Assembly: GCF_022376295.1 (NCBI RefSeq)
Contig: NZ_CP060140.1
Coordinates: 4,220,356 to 4,284,355, forward strand
Length of the DNA stretch: 64,000 bases
Direction: 5' to 3'
DNA from: Nodularia sphaerocarpa UHCC 0038
GTDB taxonomy: Bacteria; Cyanobacteriota; Cyanobacteriia; Cyanobacteriales; Nostocaceae
In this document: positions 35,388 through 44,842 of the stretch, in pieces
How the letters are laid out: each line of letters starts with the position of its first letter
Numbering within the stretch: the first letter of the stretch is position 1
Notes under the pieces: generated by a model
The model's input: only the letters and a program-made list of their open reading frames with translations
What the model was told of the DNA's origin: nothing
The model's database searches: none
Made by a program: the position numbers and the translations under genes

Positions 35388-35433
35388 GAGTGGGGAGTTA
35401 CTTCGACTGCGCTCAGTAACCGGGGGAGTGGGG
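35388..35433. repeat. Hairpin repeat GTTACTTCGACTGCGCTCAGTAAC with G-rich flank
   Basis: The arms GTTACT and AGTAAC enclose a loop of TCGACTGCGCTC. GGGGAGTGGGGA lies on both sides. A longer version of the same element lies at 19979-20040, so it is an interspersed repeat rather than a gene-specific terminator. Confidence 0.7.
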
Positions 35434-35577
35434 AAAAAGCCCAGTCAATCGTCAACCATCCCCAGAAATAGCAGAGCCTGGAGCAAAAATACGTTAAGTT
35501 AAATATAGATATACTTTTTCAATTAACAAAAAATACTGCGATTGTAGTAGTAAAACACCAGTAATTATTAATTCCCC

Positions 35578-36405
35578 ATGAACATTCTCACTAACTTGCT
35601 CGCTCAAAAAACTCAGGCTAAACCTGAAAAAAAACAACGCCGGGGTATTGAAATTAAATCGCCGCGTGAAATTGAAATTATGCGGGAATCAGGAAAAATT
35701 GTCGCTACTGTACTCAAAGAAATTTCTGAAATGGTCAAGCCAGGAATGACCACAGCAGATTTGGACGCTTATGCCGAAAAACGTATCCGCGAAATGGATG
35801 CTACACCAAGCTTTAAGGGATATCACGGTTTTAAAGGTTCTATTTGCTCCAGTATTAATAATGAAGTAGTGCATGGCATCCCCAATGCTAAAAAAGTGAT
35901 TCGGACTGGGGATGTATTAAAAGTAGATACAGGTGCTTATTATCAAGGTTTTCATGGTGATTCCTGCATTACAATTGCCGTGGGTGATGTAACACCAGAT
36001 GCAGCTAAATTAATTCGCGTCGCTGAAGAAGCTCTTTTTAAAGGTATTGAACAAGTCAAAGCCGGAACTTATTTACTTGACCTAGCAGGAGCAATCGAAG
36101 ACCATGTAAAAGCAAATGGTTTCAGTGTAGTTGAAGAATTTACCGGACATGGTGTTGGTCGGAATCTACACGAAGAACCATCAGTCTTCAACTTCCGCAC
36201 CCGCGAAATGCCGAATGTGAAACTGCGCGCCGGAATGACCTTGGCAATTGAACCAATTTTGAATGCAGGTTCTAAGCACACCAGAATATTATCTGACAGA
36301 TGGACGGCTGTAACTGTAGATAATTCACTATCAGCGCAGTTTGAGCATACAGTTTTAGTGACAGAAACAGGTTACGAGATTTTGACAGACCGCACAAAAG
36401 TTTAA
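35578..36405 (+). CDS. map: Methionine aminopeptidase type I
   Basis: This enzyme removes the initiator methionine from new proteins. The protein has 275 residues with every catalytic residue present: H99, metal ligands D117, D128, H191, E225 and E256. The N-terminal 25 residues (Lys/Gln-rich) are an extension ahead of the common type I start and have no zinc finger. Cyanobacteria have several map paralogues; this is one of the larger ones. It is a single gene, followed by a palindromic repeat. Confidence 0.94.
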   Translation: MNILTNLLAQKTQAKPEKKQRRGIEIKSPREIEIMRESGKIVATVLKEISEMVKPGMTTADLDAYAEKRIREMDATPSFKGYHGFKGSICSSINNEVVHGIPNAKKVIRTGDVLKVDTGAYYQGFHGDSCITIAVGDVTPDAAKLIRVAEEALFKGIEQVKAGTYLLDLAGAIEDHVKANGFSVVEEFTGHGVGRNLHEEPSVFNFRTREMPNVKLRAGMTLAIEPILNAGSKHTRILSDRWTAVTVDNSLSAQFEHTVLVTETGYEILTDRTKV

Positions 36406-36426
36406 TAAAAATCTCCGACAAAGAAT

Positions 36427-36454
36427 GTAGAGACGTTGTATACAACGTCTCTAC
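36427..36454. repeat. 28-bp perfect palindrome, family copy 4 (centre TTGTATACAA)
   Basis: GTAGAGACGTTGTA is followed by its exact reverse complement. The centre differs again from copies 1 and 2 but remains self-complementary. It is followed by AAGGGTTCACCAAAGCAGCA. Confidence 0.9.
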
Positions 36455-36562
36455 AAGGGTTCACCAAAGCAGCATATTTGAATTAGGTTGATTTCTCATG
36501 ATCAAACTGGAAACTCCCGTTATTGTTAACTTAGCGGGAAATATTCACCCAGATGAGGTTTT

Positions 36563-37186
36563 ATGACTCAAGCCATAACCAAGCCCAAAGTAGTAACTTA
36601 TGCAGAGTTTGTAGAGTTGAAACCTGAAGGTGGACTTTATGAATTACATGATGGAGTAATTGTTGAAATGCCACAGCCTTTAGGAGAACATGAAGAAGTT
36701 ACAGGGTTTTTAGCCAGAAAACTCACTTTAGAATTTGACAGATTAAATCTTCCCTATACTATCCCTAAACAAGCATTAGTTAAACCACCTGAAAGCGAAT
36801 CTGCTTATTTACCAGATGTTTTGATATTGAACAGGGCTAATTTGACAAATGAACCGTTATGGAAAAAACAATCAACTGTTAGTCAAGGTGCATCAGTACC
36901 ATTGGTGATTGAAGTAGTTAGTACTAACTGGAGAGATGATTATTATAAAAAGTTAGCTGATTATGAGGAAATGGGTATTCCTGAATATTGGCTAGTGGAT
37001 TATCTAGCTTTAGGGGGAAGGAAATTTATCGGTAATCCCAAAAAACCGACTATTTCTGTATACCAACTAATTGAAGGTGAGTATCAAGTTAGTCAATTTC
37101 GAGGAAGCGATCGCATTCAATCCCCAGCCTTCCCAGAGTTAAATTTGACCGCAGAGCAAATTTTCCCAGATGGCAATAATTCGTAA
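36563..37186 (+). CDS. Uma2 family (DUF820) putative PD-(D/E)XK nuclease-like protein
   Basis: This 207-residue protein is of a family greatly expanded in cyanobacteria. It has the restriction-endonuclease-like core: LPDVLIL (Asp), then IEVVS (Glu) and the DDYYKKLADYEEMGIPEYWLVD helix region that carries the lysine. The biological role is not established, although nuclease and mobile-element links have been suggested for the family. It is a single gene. Confidence 0.9.
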   Translation: MTQAITKPKVVTYAEFVELKPEGGLYELHDGVIVEMPQPLGEHEEVTGFLARKLTLEFDRLNLPYTIPKQALVKPPESESAYLPDVLILNRANLTNEPLWKKQSTVSQGASVPLVIEVVSTNWRDDYYKKLADYEEMGIPEYWLVDYLALGGRKFIGNPKKPTISVYQLIEGEYQVSQFRGSDRIQSPAFPELNLTAEQIFPDGNNS

Positions 37187-37226
37187 TTTTTACAGATATA
37201 AAAAAGTTGGTTAGAAGTTATTATTT

Positions 37227-38729
37227 CTAATCTTTGATAATTATATTAATACCTGCATAGCTACTTTTATAACTAGGAAGAATTGCTTGAGCTTGTTCAT
37301 ATATAGATGTACTTTGAGGAATATTTTCTAATAAACTGATTGCTTGTTGTAATTTGGATTTTGCTTCAGTTAAAGCTAAAACTGACTGGGGTGAATTTTG
37401 GACGAAAAAACTAGCTTCTGTGGCTAACTTTTGGGCTGCTAGCAGATTTTCTGTAGCTTTCTTTTCACTTATAGCTCTTTCTTTAATAGCGATGCGGTTC
37501 AGGCGATAGCTAACCAATCTACCAGAGGCTGGAGTATAAACAGATGTTCCTTCCGGGATACTAGCTAATAAGTCGATGGCTTTTTCCCATTTGGTTTCTG
37601 CTTGTTCCCACACGATGACAGGATGGGGTGAATTTTTCCCCAGAGAGGAAGCTTCTAAACCAAGTTGGAGAGCAGATTTAAAGTTATTAACTGCGGTTTC
37701 CTCCTGATTCTGACTTGACATCATTTGCTGAAAATATGGAATTTTGTTCTTGAACATCCAGCCACTAAATATTAAGAGAATGAAACTTGAAGCGATAATG
37801 AAAAGAGGATGAAAGATTTTGGGGAATGTAAACTTTGATATTACCTTGGGTTGATCATAAATAACTGGTTTTATCTGAGTTTCTTGGGGAAAATTATTCA
37901 GCGATGCTTCTGCCTGTTTCCTGAAAGTGTTAATGTTGATAATTAAAGTATCAACAGTTTCCTGTAATTGTGCATATTCCTGGAGCATATCGCTTAATTC
38001 TTGAAATTTACCATCACTAGATATAATTAATTCTTGTTCATCATCCCACCATTCTAAGCTAAACCCGGATGTACCACAAAAACATGATACGCCTAGGAGA
38101 ATGGTGAAAAAATTAGGACGGATATTAATAGTAGTAAAAATCTCATTTAATTTTTCTTTTACCTGCAAAGCCTCTGTTTGAGCATTCCTGATTTCCTGGA
38201 GTTGCTGCTGTAAAATCTCACGGTTGGTAAATGCTAAGTTAATTTTTAATTTTTCACTAAGTTTTTGAACTTGAGCCGATAAGTTTGAATGGTTCCGATG
38301 AGAATTTAGTTGATTGACTAATTCAGAGTCACTTAAAATATCTGCGGATATGACATGAAGCAGATCACCCCATTCAATCCAATCATCAATTTTTGATGGT
38401 AAATCATTAATTGATATTGCTGTATTTGGATTCGCAAATTTTGCGGTAATATATTTTTCTATAGCATTAGTCTCTGTATCTTCTGCACAAATATTCGGGA
38501 CAAATGGACTGATTATTGTACCCAGAGGAGGTAAACTATAAGTTGCCGAATTGTTAAGTTTGACAAATCTGAGTTCTTCAATAATGATTTGTTGCAGTTG
38601 ACGTAGTTGATCTTGAATATTATTTATCAGAACAACTTGTTGGAGAATTTCCTGTGAATTACCCAGATTCAACTTCAGACTAAGCACAAGTTGCGGCAGT
38701 TCATTAACAATTTTTTCTAAGTTAGCCAT
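37227..38729 (-). CDS. Hypothetical protein, one membrane span and a duplicated C-terminal repeat
   Basis: I do not recognise this 500-residue protein. The N-terminal 300 residues are helical and Gln/Asn/Leu-rich with coiled-coil character (about 20-65 and 155-200). One transmembrane helix lies at about 307-328. The C-terminal part contains two copies of a 60-80-residue unit, built around GKNSPHPVIVWEQAETKWEKA and then VQNSPQSVLALTEAKSKLQQA, each ending in IP.(G/S)TS(V/I)Y. Such repeats are found after the membrane span of various cyanobacterial proteins. A role as a membrane scaffold is a guess. Confidence 0.6.
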   Translation of the reverse strand: MANLEKIVNELPQLVLSLKLNLGNSQEILQQVVLINNIQDQLRQLQQIIIEELRFVKLNNSATYSLPPLGTIISPFVPNICAEDTETNAIEKYITAKFANPNTAISINDLPSKIDDWIEWGDLLHVISADILSDSELVNQLNSHRNHSNLSAQVQKLSEKLKINLAFTNREILQQQLQEIRNAQTEALQVKEKLNEIFTTINIRPNFFTILLGVSCFCGTSGFSLEWWDDEQELIISSDGKFQELSDMLQEYAQLQETVDTLIININTFRKQAEASLNNFPQETQIKPVIYDQPKVISKFTFPKIFHPLFIIASSFILLIFSGWMFKNKIPYFQQMMSSQNQEETAVNNFKSALQLGLEASSLGKNSPHPVIVWEQAETKWEKAIDLLASIPEGTSVYTPASGRLVSYRLNRIAIKERAISEKKATENLLAAQKLATEASFFVQNSPQSVLALTEAKSKLQQAISLLENIPQSTSIYEQAQAILPSYKSSYAGINIIIKD

Positions 38730-38939
38730 AAATATCCCTTGGGGATTTGTCGAAAGTTTATGTGAAACAATTAAAATAACTATGCAACGAGTTGATGATT
38801 GGAGTAAGAGTTTAACCCGCCTAGTGATTGATTGACAAATTTTAGGATATATAAGATATATGATTCCCGGAAATTAGTTGAAAGTAACAATTTGCGCGGA
38901 AATTTTCCGGAACAGACAAAATAGCCGATCAACCAACCT

Positions 38940-40343
38940 ATGAATGAAATTGATTTAGCTTTTACACCAGCACTAGAATTGGCGAACTTAATTCGTCTCC
39001 GGGAAGTGTCGCCTTTAGAGTTGGTGGAATTATATTTAAAGCGGATTTCGCAATTAAACCCCCAATTGGGAAGTTACTTTACGGTTTCAGCAGAATTGGC
39101 GATCGCCGATGCTAAAGTTAAAACAGACACACTGACAACCACCTCAGAATTACCGCCATTTTTTGGTGTACCGATTTCCATTAAAGACCTCAATGCTGTG
39201 GCAGGTATACCCTGTAACTACGGTAATCCCGCATTATCACAAAATATCCCTAACTATGATGATGGGGTAGTTACGCGCATTAAGCAAGCTGGATTTATTA
39301 TTCTGGGAAAAACCGCCACCTCAGAGTTAGGTTCATTTCCTTACACCGAGCCTACAGGATTTCCCCCAGCTAGAAATCCCTGGAATTTAGAATACACTCC
39401 CGGCGGTTCCAGTGGTGGTGCAGCAGCAGCTGTAGCCGCAGGACTATGTGCGATCGCTCAAGGTTCTGACGGTGGCGGTTCAGTGCGAGGGCCTGCGGCT
39501 TGCTGTGGCTTAGTAGGAATCAAACCAGCACGGGGTAGAGTGACTCATGCACCCGTAGGAAATCAAGTAGCGGGAATTGCTACCAATGGGCCGATTGCGC
39601 GGACTGTGGCGGATGCAGCAGCCCTTTTAGATGTTATGTCTGGCTACTTCACCGGCGATCCTTACTGGTTACCCGATCCTCAACCCTCATTTCTCGCCGC
39701 TACCACCCAAAAACTCGGTAATTTACGAATTGCCTTTAGTACTAAAATTCCCCCCTTGGGCGAAGCTGACGCTAATTGTCAGCAAGGGGTAATGCAAACT
39801 GTCAAATTATTAGCAGAATTTGGTCACACAATCACAGAGAAATGCCCTGATTTGACTGCTTTAGTGGAACCGTTTCAAATTGTCTGGCAAGGTGGGGTAG
39901 CGGCTTCAGGACTCCCCATTGAGGCATTACAGCCAATGAATCAGTTGCTGTTCTCGCGCACAGGTTCTGTGGGTGAATACCTCCGCGCCGTTTCTCAAAT
40001 GCAGATTGTCGCTAGGCAAATTGTGGCGTTTTTCGATACCGTAGATATACTGGTATTGCCCGTTTATCTGCATTCCCCGATTCGGGTGGGAGAATGGGCT
40101 AATTTGAGTCCAGCAGAAACATTCCAAAAAATTATCCACTGGGTAGCACCTTGTCCAGCTTTTAATGCTACGGGACAACCTGCGATCGCACTTCCGGTAG
40201 GTTTTGATAGTAATGGCTTACCCATGAGTGTACAGCTAATTGGCAAACCTGCGGCTGAAGCTACTTTAATTAGTCTCGCAGCGCAATTAGAAGCCGCAAA
40301 TCCTTGGATTCAACATCGCCCAACTTTGGCAACGTTAACTTAG
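38940..40343 (+). CDS. Amidase-signature family hydrolase
   Basis: This 467-residue enzyme has the complete Ser-cisSer-Lys triad: K82 (SIKDLN), S157 in GGSSGG and S181 in DGGGSVRGPA, with the same spacing as in fatty-acid amide hydrolase. The family includes GatA, but no gatB or gatC is adjacent, and the C-terminal region is not typical of GatA, so a general amidase is more likely. The substrate is unknown. It could precede the Crp-type gene, but a repeat-rich gap of 127 bases separates them. Confidence 0.9.
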   Translation: MNEIDLAFTPALELANLIRLREVSPLELVELYLKRISQLNPQLGSYFTVSAELAIADAKVKTDTLTTTSELPPFFGVPISIKDLNAVAGIPCNYGNPALSQNIPNYDDGVVTRIKQAGFIILGKTATSELGSFPYTEPTGFPPARNPWNLEYTPGGSSGGAAAAVAAGLCAIAQGSDGGGSVRGPAACCGLVGIKPARGRVTHAPVGNQVAGIATNGPIARTVADAAALLDVMSGYFTGDPYWLPDPQPSFLAATTQKLGNLRIAFSTKIPPLGEADANCQQGVMQTVKLLAEFGHTITEKCPDLTALVEPFQIVWQGGVAASGLPIEALQPMNQLLFSRTGSVGEYLRAVSQMQIVARQIVAFFDTVDILVLPVYLHSPIRVGEWANLSPAETFQKIIHWVAPCPAFNATGQPAIALPVGFDSNGLPMSVQLIGKPAAEATLISLAAQLEAANPWIQHRPTLATLT

Positions 40344-40470
40344 GAATGTGGATTTAATCAAATACACTAACCTCACCCCCAACCCCTCTCCTTAGTAAGG
40401 AGAGGGGAGACTTTGATGCAAGTTAAAGGCGGGGTGGAGTCAAAAACTAGAATTTGTATGTTATTTAATT

Positions 40471-41172
40471 ATGCAGGCATCTTTAGCACAACTCTCACAA
40501 ATTATCGTGTTTGCAGGGTTAGAAATTGCAGACAAGGTAAAATTGCAACCTGACACCTTGGTGCAAAGTTACAGCAAAGGAGAGATTATTCTGCATGAAG
40601 GCGATCGCCTACCAGAAAAGTTATATGCTGTAGTTAGTGGTGCAATTCAAGTTACCAAAACAGCAACCACAGGCAAAGAAACCATTTTACGGGAACTAGC
40701 GACTGGGGAAATTTTCGCTGCGCCTGCACTTTTAGGAAATGGTATTTCACCAGCAACGGTGACAGCTGAATGCGATTGTGAAATTCTCACCGTTCAACGT
40801 CATGCTTTACTGCAAACCATTCAAAATCAACCAGAAATTGCCTTACGGATGTTGATGGTATTTAATACTCGGATTCAGCAATTACATGAAACAGTACACG
40901 GATTAGTTTCGGAAAGGGCTATTATTCGCCTCACTAGATTAATCCAATATTTTGCGGACACATCAGGAACCGAAACCACTTCCCAAGGTAAGACTTTAAA
41001 AGTTAAATTATCTTACTATCGCATGGCTCGGAGTATTGGGATTACTTATGAAGAATGCCTACGGTTAATTAAGAGTTTAAATTCTGTACTTGCCTACAGT
41101 CGGGGTGGTAAAATAATTATATTGGATAGTGAGAAATTAGAGGCGATCGCTTCTGGAAATATAGATTATTAA
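40471..41172 (+). CDS. Crp/Fnr-family transcription regulator
   Basis: This 233-residue protein has a cyclic-nucleotide-binding-type beta-roll (about 18-130, GEIILHEGDRLPEKLYAVVSG) and a C-terminal winged helix (about 150-225, YYRMARSIGITYEECLRLIK). The usual cAMP phosphate motif is not obvious, so it may be an effector-independent or redox-type member. It lacks the N-terminal cysteines of FNR. It is not NtcA, whose HTH differs. It lies alone; nearby targets are unknown. Confidence 0.85.
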   Translation: MQASLAQLSQIIVFAGLEIADKVKLQPDTLVQSYSKGEIILHEGDRLPEKLYAVVSGAIQVTKTATTGKETILRELATGEIFAAPALLGNGISPATVTAECDCEILTVQRHALLQTIQNQPEIALRMLMVFNTRIQQLHETVHGLVSERAIIRLTRLIQYFADTSGTETTSQGKTLKVKLSYYRMARSIGITYEECLRLIKSLNSVLAYSRGGKIIILDSEKLEAIASGNIDY

Positions 41173-41534
41173 ACCATAATTGTAGGGTGTGTTGTCGCGC
41201 AGCGCAACGCACCATCTTAGAGGTTGTTTGAAAAGTCGTAAAGTATACTAAAAACCTCGCTTCCATTCCTCTCTCCTACAAGGAGAGAGGCTTTCAAACC
41301 CCCATTCCAGCAACAAAAAAAAGTTTTTCCTTTTCCCTCTCCTTGTAGGAGAGGGCTAGGGAGAGGTAGGGAAGGGGGGTAGGGGGGTTAGGTTTCTAAA
41401 ATTTTTGAGTAATAAACAATACGTTTAAAACATCCTCTTAACTTAACCAGGAATTTCCAGCATTTTTATGCTTTCGATTATTTGCAGACATTTAAACATA
41501 GTAATCACAAGAGTTTGATTGTTTTTACATTTGG
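41173..41534. other. Repeat-rich intergenic region after the Crp-type gene
   Basis: These 362 bases hold a TGTAGGGTGTGTTGTCGCGC/GCGCAACGCACCATC element (41181-41217) and an imperfect large inverted repeat of CTCTCTCCTACAAGGAGAGAGG and CCCTCTCCTTGTAGGAGAGGG type (about 41270-41365). The rest is AT-rich sequence before the small peptide gene's 3' end. No gene is seen. Confidence 0.55.
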
Positions 41535-41756
41535 TTACATACTTATATTTAGGTTTATTTCCACAGTTCCACTTATATCCTTTTGATAAATCAAGAAATC
41601 CGTAATATTTTTATCCTTTTGTTTATCCTTATCTTTGTATTTAAATTTATCGGAATCACTATCCTCATCATCTGAGTTTTGTCCACCAGATAAAAGTTCT
41701 TGCTCCTCTAAAGGTAAGTCAAACAGGAACATAGTGTATAAACTTTGATTTGACAT
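41535..41756 (-). CDS. Small peptide with double-glycine leader motif
   Basis: This 73-residue peptide begins MSNQSLYTMFLFDLPLEEQE followed by LLSGG. The segment is a classic double-glycine leader: hydrophobic/acidic helix with Leu spacing, then GG at 24-25, where C39 peptidase transporters cut. The remaining 48 residues are extremely Asp/Lys-rich (DDEDSDSD, KYKDKDKQKDK) and end in a hydrophobic stretch, with no Cys, so not a lantipeptide or sactipeptide core. A ribosome-binding site (AAGGA) lies eight bases before the ATG. Similar leaders precede bacteriocin-like or unknown secreted peptides in cyanobacteria. No transporter is nearby. Confidence 0.65.
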   Translation of the reverse strand: MSNQSLYTMFLFDLPLEEQELLSGGQNSDDEDSDSDKFKYKDKDKQKDKNITDFLIYQKDISGTVEINLNISM

Positions 41757-42000
41757 AACTTAATTCCTTAATTAAGGTTTTTTCAATGGTTTTAAGGTTA
41801 TTTAATAGCGCAGAGTTTGTTTCTTGCAAACAGGCTTGCTTTTCTTCAGTCATCACCTTGATATAAAGCTTCTATGTTTCCCTTTATTTTGCCATCACTA
41901 GTAAATCTGCCAAAGTACTATGCTCCCAATGTTAATGAAGTTTTTTTAGGAAAATAACCTCTAACATGGTTATGTTCTGCTCTACCCAAAGATACATTTA

Positions 42001-42030
42001 TAGTTGTGATGAATCAACTCATCACAACTA
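42001..42030 (-). terminator. Hairpin downstream of the 42045 gene
   Basis: Perfect 12-base arms TAGTTGTGATGA and TCATCACAACTA flank a six-base loop ATCAAC. It lies 15 bases past the stop of the 42045-42539 gene on the minus strand. There is no strong T run, so termination is likely but not certain. Confidence 0.6.
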
Positions 42031-42044
42031 ACTGTTATCCCACT

Positions 42045-42539
42045 TCAGCCAACTGCTAAACTTACCCTCTCTTGTTCACGAGATGCGACAACTAGAACTA
42101 AACAAAGTGCAGCCACAGCTTTTTGCCATTCTTGCTTTATTTGCTCATCTTCCACACCTGCAAATACTCCTACCAAGCGCGGAATAGCAGCTTCTAAAGC
42201 CAGATGCGGAACTGGACGATGTAACTCAACTAAACGAGTTAAACTTTCTTGATTATCTAAAAAACCAATTACCCATTTTGTTGTATGATCGGGACTATCA
42301 GGAACTCGCTTTACACCTAACTCGTTTTTCAGCCAGTGGTAAAAAGGCGGTAGTTCTTTCGCTAAAACCGCTCCGGCTGTAGGTAAAGTTTCTCTCAGCA
42401 AATTTGTATCTAAGCTATTTAGTTTTTCTTGCAGTTCTGGTGAATCGAGTAACTCAATTAGCGATTTTTTTAAGATAGTTTCTAATTGAATTGCAGAAAT
42501 ATCTAAATGTTGGGTGAAGGTTGAAATTAACATTGACAT
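42045..42539 (-). CDS. Hypothetical protein
   Basis: I do not recognise this 164-residue soluble protein. It is largely helical, with a Leu-rich N-terminal part (about 1-60), a Trp-containing middle (FYHWLKNELGV) and a hydrophobic Ala/Val-rich end (KAVAALCLVLVVASREQER). There is no signal peptide, Cys motif or catalytic pattern. ATG start at 42539 with a second ATG two codons later. It lies between the small peptide gene and the cupin gene, on the same strand, without tight spacing. Confidence 0.6.
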   Translation of the reverse strand: MSMLISTFTQHLDISAIQLETILKKSLIELLDSPELQEKLNSLDTNLLRETLPTAGAVLAKELPPFYHWLKNELGVKRVPDSPDHTTKWVIGFLDNQESLTRLVELHRPVPHLALEAAIPRLVGVFAGVEDEQIKQEWQKAVAALCLVLVVASREQERVSLAVG

Positions 42540-42678
42540 TAGGTAAAATTCCTATCAACAGCAGTTTTTCATTGCGTATCTTAGATCAAAAGATAATTAA
42601 CCACTAATTAACCACAGATGAACACAGATGAACACAGATGAATATGGATGAATCTGTAGTTTCTCTATGTTAGAATTG

Positions 42679-43023
42679 TTATTTATCTCCTACTTTTTCG
42701 GAAAGGGTTAGTAAAAAAGCTAAGTTTTCTCCTGCTTTTAACGCATGGAGTGCATTCCCAGGCATGAAGACAAAAACTCCTGGTTCAAGTATGATATCTT
42801 TGCCTGATAAGGTGAGGATACCTCTGCCTTCTAAAACATTAATAGTAGCATTGCGAGTGGAAGTATGCTCGGAAATTTCAGTTGTAGCTGCTAGACAAAA
42901 TAAGGTGTATTGACAAGCTTTGTCTTGAGTTATGACTTTGCTGAGAACTCCAGCATGAGGATATTCAATTTGTTCTCGCAGTTGGGTAATTAGAGATTGG
43001 TTTGTTGTTGTTTGATTATTCAT
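42679..43023 (-). CDS. Small cupin-domain protein
   Basis: This 114-residue single-domain cupin has beta-barrel motif 1 around EISEHTSTRNATINVLEGRG and motif 2 around LEPGVFVFMPGNALHALKAG. One metal-binding His of motif 1 (H53, EHTS) and H96 in motif 2 are present. It could be a metal-dependent enzyme or a sensor domain. It lies 41 bases after the methyltransferase gene on the same strand and is probably cotranscribed with it. Confidence 0.82.
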   Translation of the reverse strand: MNNQTTTNQSLITQLREQIEYPHAGVLSKVITQDKACQYTLFCLAATTEISEHTSTRNATINVLEGRGILTLSGKDIILEPGVFVFMPGNALHALKAGENLAFLLTLSEKVGDK

Positions 43024-43064
43024 ATTTTTCCTATTTGTTGGGCGTTTATAACAGATAAATTATC

Positions 43065-43841
43065 CTAATCAGCCACAGCGCAGATAATTATATAGCCTAA
43101 TTCATTGCGGTATTTATTGAAGACATAGCGCATTTCTAACACCCTTTGGCGGATAGATTTCTGCGTCAAGATATTCCACAAAATCTGCATGGTGTTAAAA
43201 ATCCCTTCATCTTGAAACATCCTCCTCAAGTTCAATAAACTCATGGTTCCTGTTTGATGTTTCTGTACTTCTAATCCTGCTGTTGCACAAACCCCAATCC
43301 AGTTATCTGCTGAAAGTGGTGTAGAATTAACTCGAATTACTCTGGCTAAATCAGCACTAATTTGTTCTTCTTTGTCAGTTGCTAATAATTCATGGGAAAG
43401 AAATTTACCTCCCGCTTTGAGTCGGTTGTGTATTCCCGTCAAAATCTTGGCTTTTGCGCCAGGAGACTGCATTGTGAGAATGGCTTCAGCTAAAACGTAA
43501 TCAAACTTTTCTGGTATGACATCCAAATGAAAAATATCACCTTCAATAATTTCAATTTGGTTTTCTAACCCAGCAGCGCGGACGTTTTCACGCGCACGAA
43601 CTACACTATCAGGATTTTTTTCTATTCCTACTACTTTCAGATGGTAGCGTTGCGCCAAGGATATCGCACTGTATCCAAAGCTAGAAGCTAATTCTAACAC
43701 TGTTTCACCAGGCTGAAAATTCGCCCATTGGCATAATTTTTCTGTTGCTATTCTTCCACCAGGACGCAGATATTTTTTACCTGCTGCTGCTAAAACTTGG
43801 TGTCCAGAAGCTGTTTGAAAATTGAGGATAGTGTTGGTCAT
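43065..43841 (-). CDS. Class I SAM-dependent methyltransferase
   Basis: This 258-residue protein has Rossmann-type SAM motif I VLELASSFGYSAISLAQRY, acidic residue VVGIEKNP and motif II/III (FDYVLAEAIL). I start at the ATG at 43841, since GGAGGG lies nine bases upstream; an earlier GTG would add six residues. The rest resembles small-molecule methyltransferases of the UbiE/sarcosine type. The substrate is unknown. It probably forms an operon with the cupin gene that follows. Confidence 0.85.
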   Translation of the reverse strand: MTNTILNFQTASGHQVLAAAGKKYLRPGGRIATEKLCQWANFQPGETVLELASSFGYSAISLAQRYHLKVVGIEKNPDSVVRARENVRAAGLENQIEIIEGDIFHLDVIPEKFDYVLAEAILTMQSPGAKAKILTGIHNRLKAGGKFLSHELLATDKEEQISADLARVIRVNSTPLSADNWIGVCATAGLEVQKHQTGTMSLLNLRRMFQDEGIFNTMQILWNILTQKSIRQRVLEMRYVFNKYRNELGYIIICAVAD

Positions 43842-43923
43842 CTCTGTAACCCTCCGCACTGCTTATATCCTCAATTTGTCATAAATTTATGCTGCTGTCT
43901 CTGAGGTAGCTCAAAGAAGGAAA

Positions 43924-44769
43924 TTATCTTTTACAGTTTGCTCCTTGGGGAGTAGCATCAGGATAGAAGGTAACTATAGCTTTTTGTCTTCTCACAAAAA
44001 CTTTGGGAAAAGTTGTTCCTGTATTCTGGTCTCGGACATTAAAAATACACGCGCCCTCAGAATTTTCTTGCAGTTTAAAGATTTGGGTCGCATCTACAAG
44101 CAATTCTTGAGCATTACTCAGATAACTATAGCCTTTAATCACATCTGTAAATGTGCGGTTTCCTTGTTTAATCACCACACCGATTGTATAAATGACACCA
44201 GGAACAACTTCTTCACGCCTCTGATTATTCGGTAAGCGTCCGCCAATTCCTTCATTTTGTAACTGTAAATATCTCCCATAAAAATGCAAGCCACCAATTT
44301 TATTATCACTTTTGAGTTCGCCACAAAAAATATGCTCAAACCCCCGATTTCTAAACCAAATATCGGTTAAATCTTCGATAAATTCGGTTTTATTTCTGCG
44401 TCCTGGACGAAGTTCACCACTGCTAACTGTCTGAAGTTTCTCTAATACATCTGGGTAAGAGGACAACAACTGTTTAAATTTATTGCGGGTGACTCTTGTT
44501 CCTATGGAACCGCAGATGTTGAGAACAGCTTTATCAAAAGAATTTAGCAGTGGTGGTGGTGGTGTAATATCTAGTTTTTGCCCTCTGGGGAATCTTACAG
44601 GAACCGGGTTATTTATATTATCGAAAAATGGCAAAAGTTGAGTTGCTGGCTGAGACTGTGCTTGTGCGGTATTTTGCATCCCCAGAAAGCAAGCGAGGAA
44701 TAATAAAGTTAATTGACTCCCTAGCCTTTGAGATAGCAGCTTTACAGGGTTACGGTGCATTTTTGGCAT
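43924..44769 (-). CDS. Hypothetical exported protein
   Basis: This 281-residue protein has an N-terminal signal peptide (about 14-38, LGSQLTLLFLACFLGMQNTAQAQ) and no other membrane segment. It is basic, with many Arg, and has four cysteines in the mature part (about residues 110, 153, 243 and 278), possibly forming disulfides in the periplasm. I do not recognise the family. It is divergent from the 44843 gene, and the two starts are only 74 bases apart. Confidence 0.6.
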   Translation of the reverse strand: MPKMHRNPVKLLSQRLGSQLTLLFLACFLGMQNTAQAQSQPATQLLPFFDNINNPVPVRFPRGQKLDITPPPPLLNSFDKAVLNICGSIGTRVTRNKFKQLLSSYPDVLEKLQTVSSGELRPGRRNKTEFIEDLTDIWFRNRGFEHIFCGELKSDNKIGGLHFYGRYLQLQNEGIGGRLPNNQRREEVVPGVIYTIGVVIKQGNRTFTDVIKGYSYLSNAQELLVDATQIFKLQENSEGACIFNVRDQNTGTTFPKVFVRRQKAIVTFYPDATPQGANCKR

Positions 44770-44842
44770 ATTTTGTGATTGGTATGCTGACTGGGATGGG
44801 AATACTGAAGTTATGAGTTAAGTCTTTTATATACCAATATTG

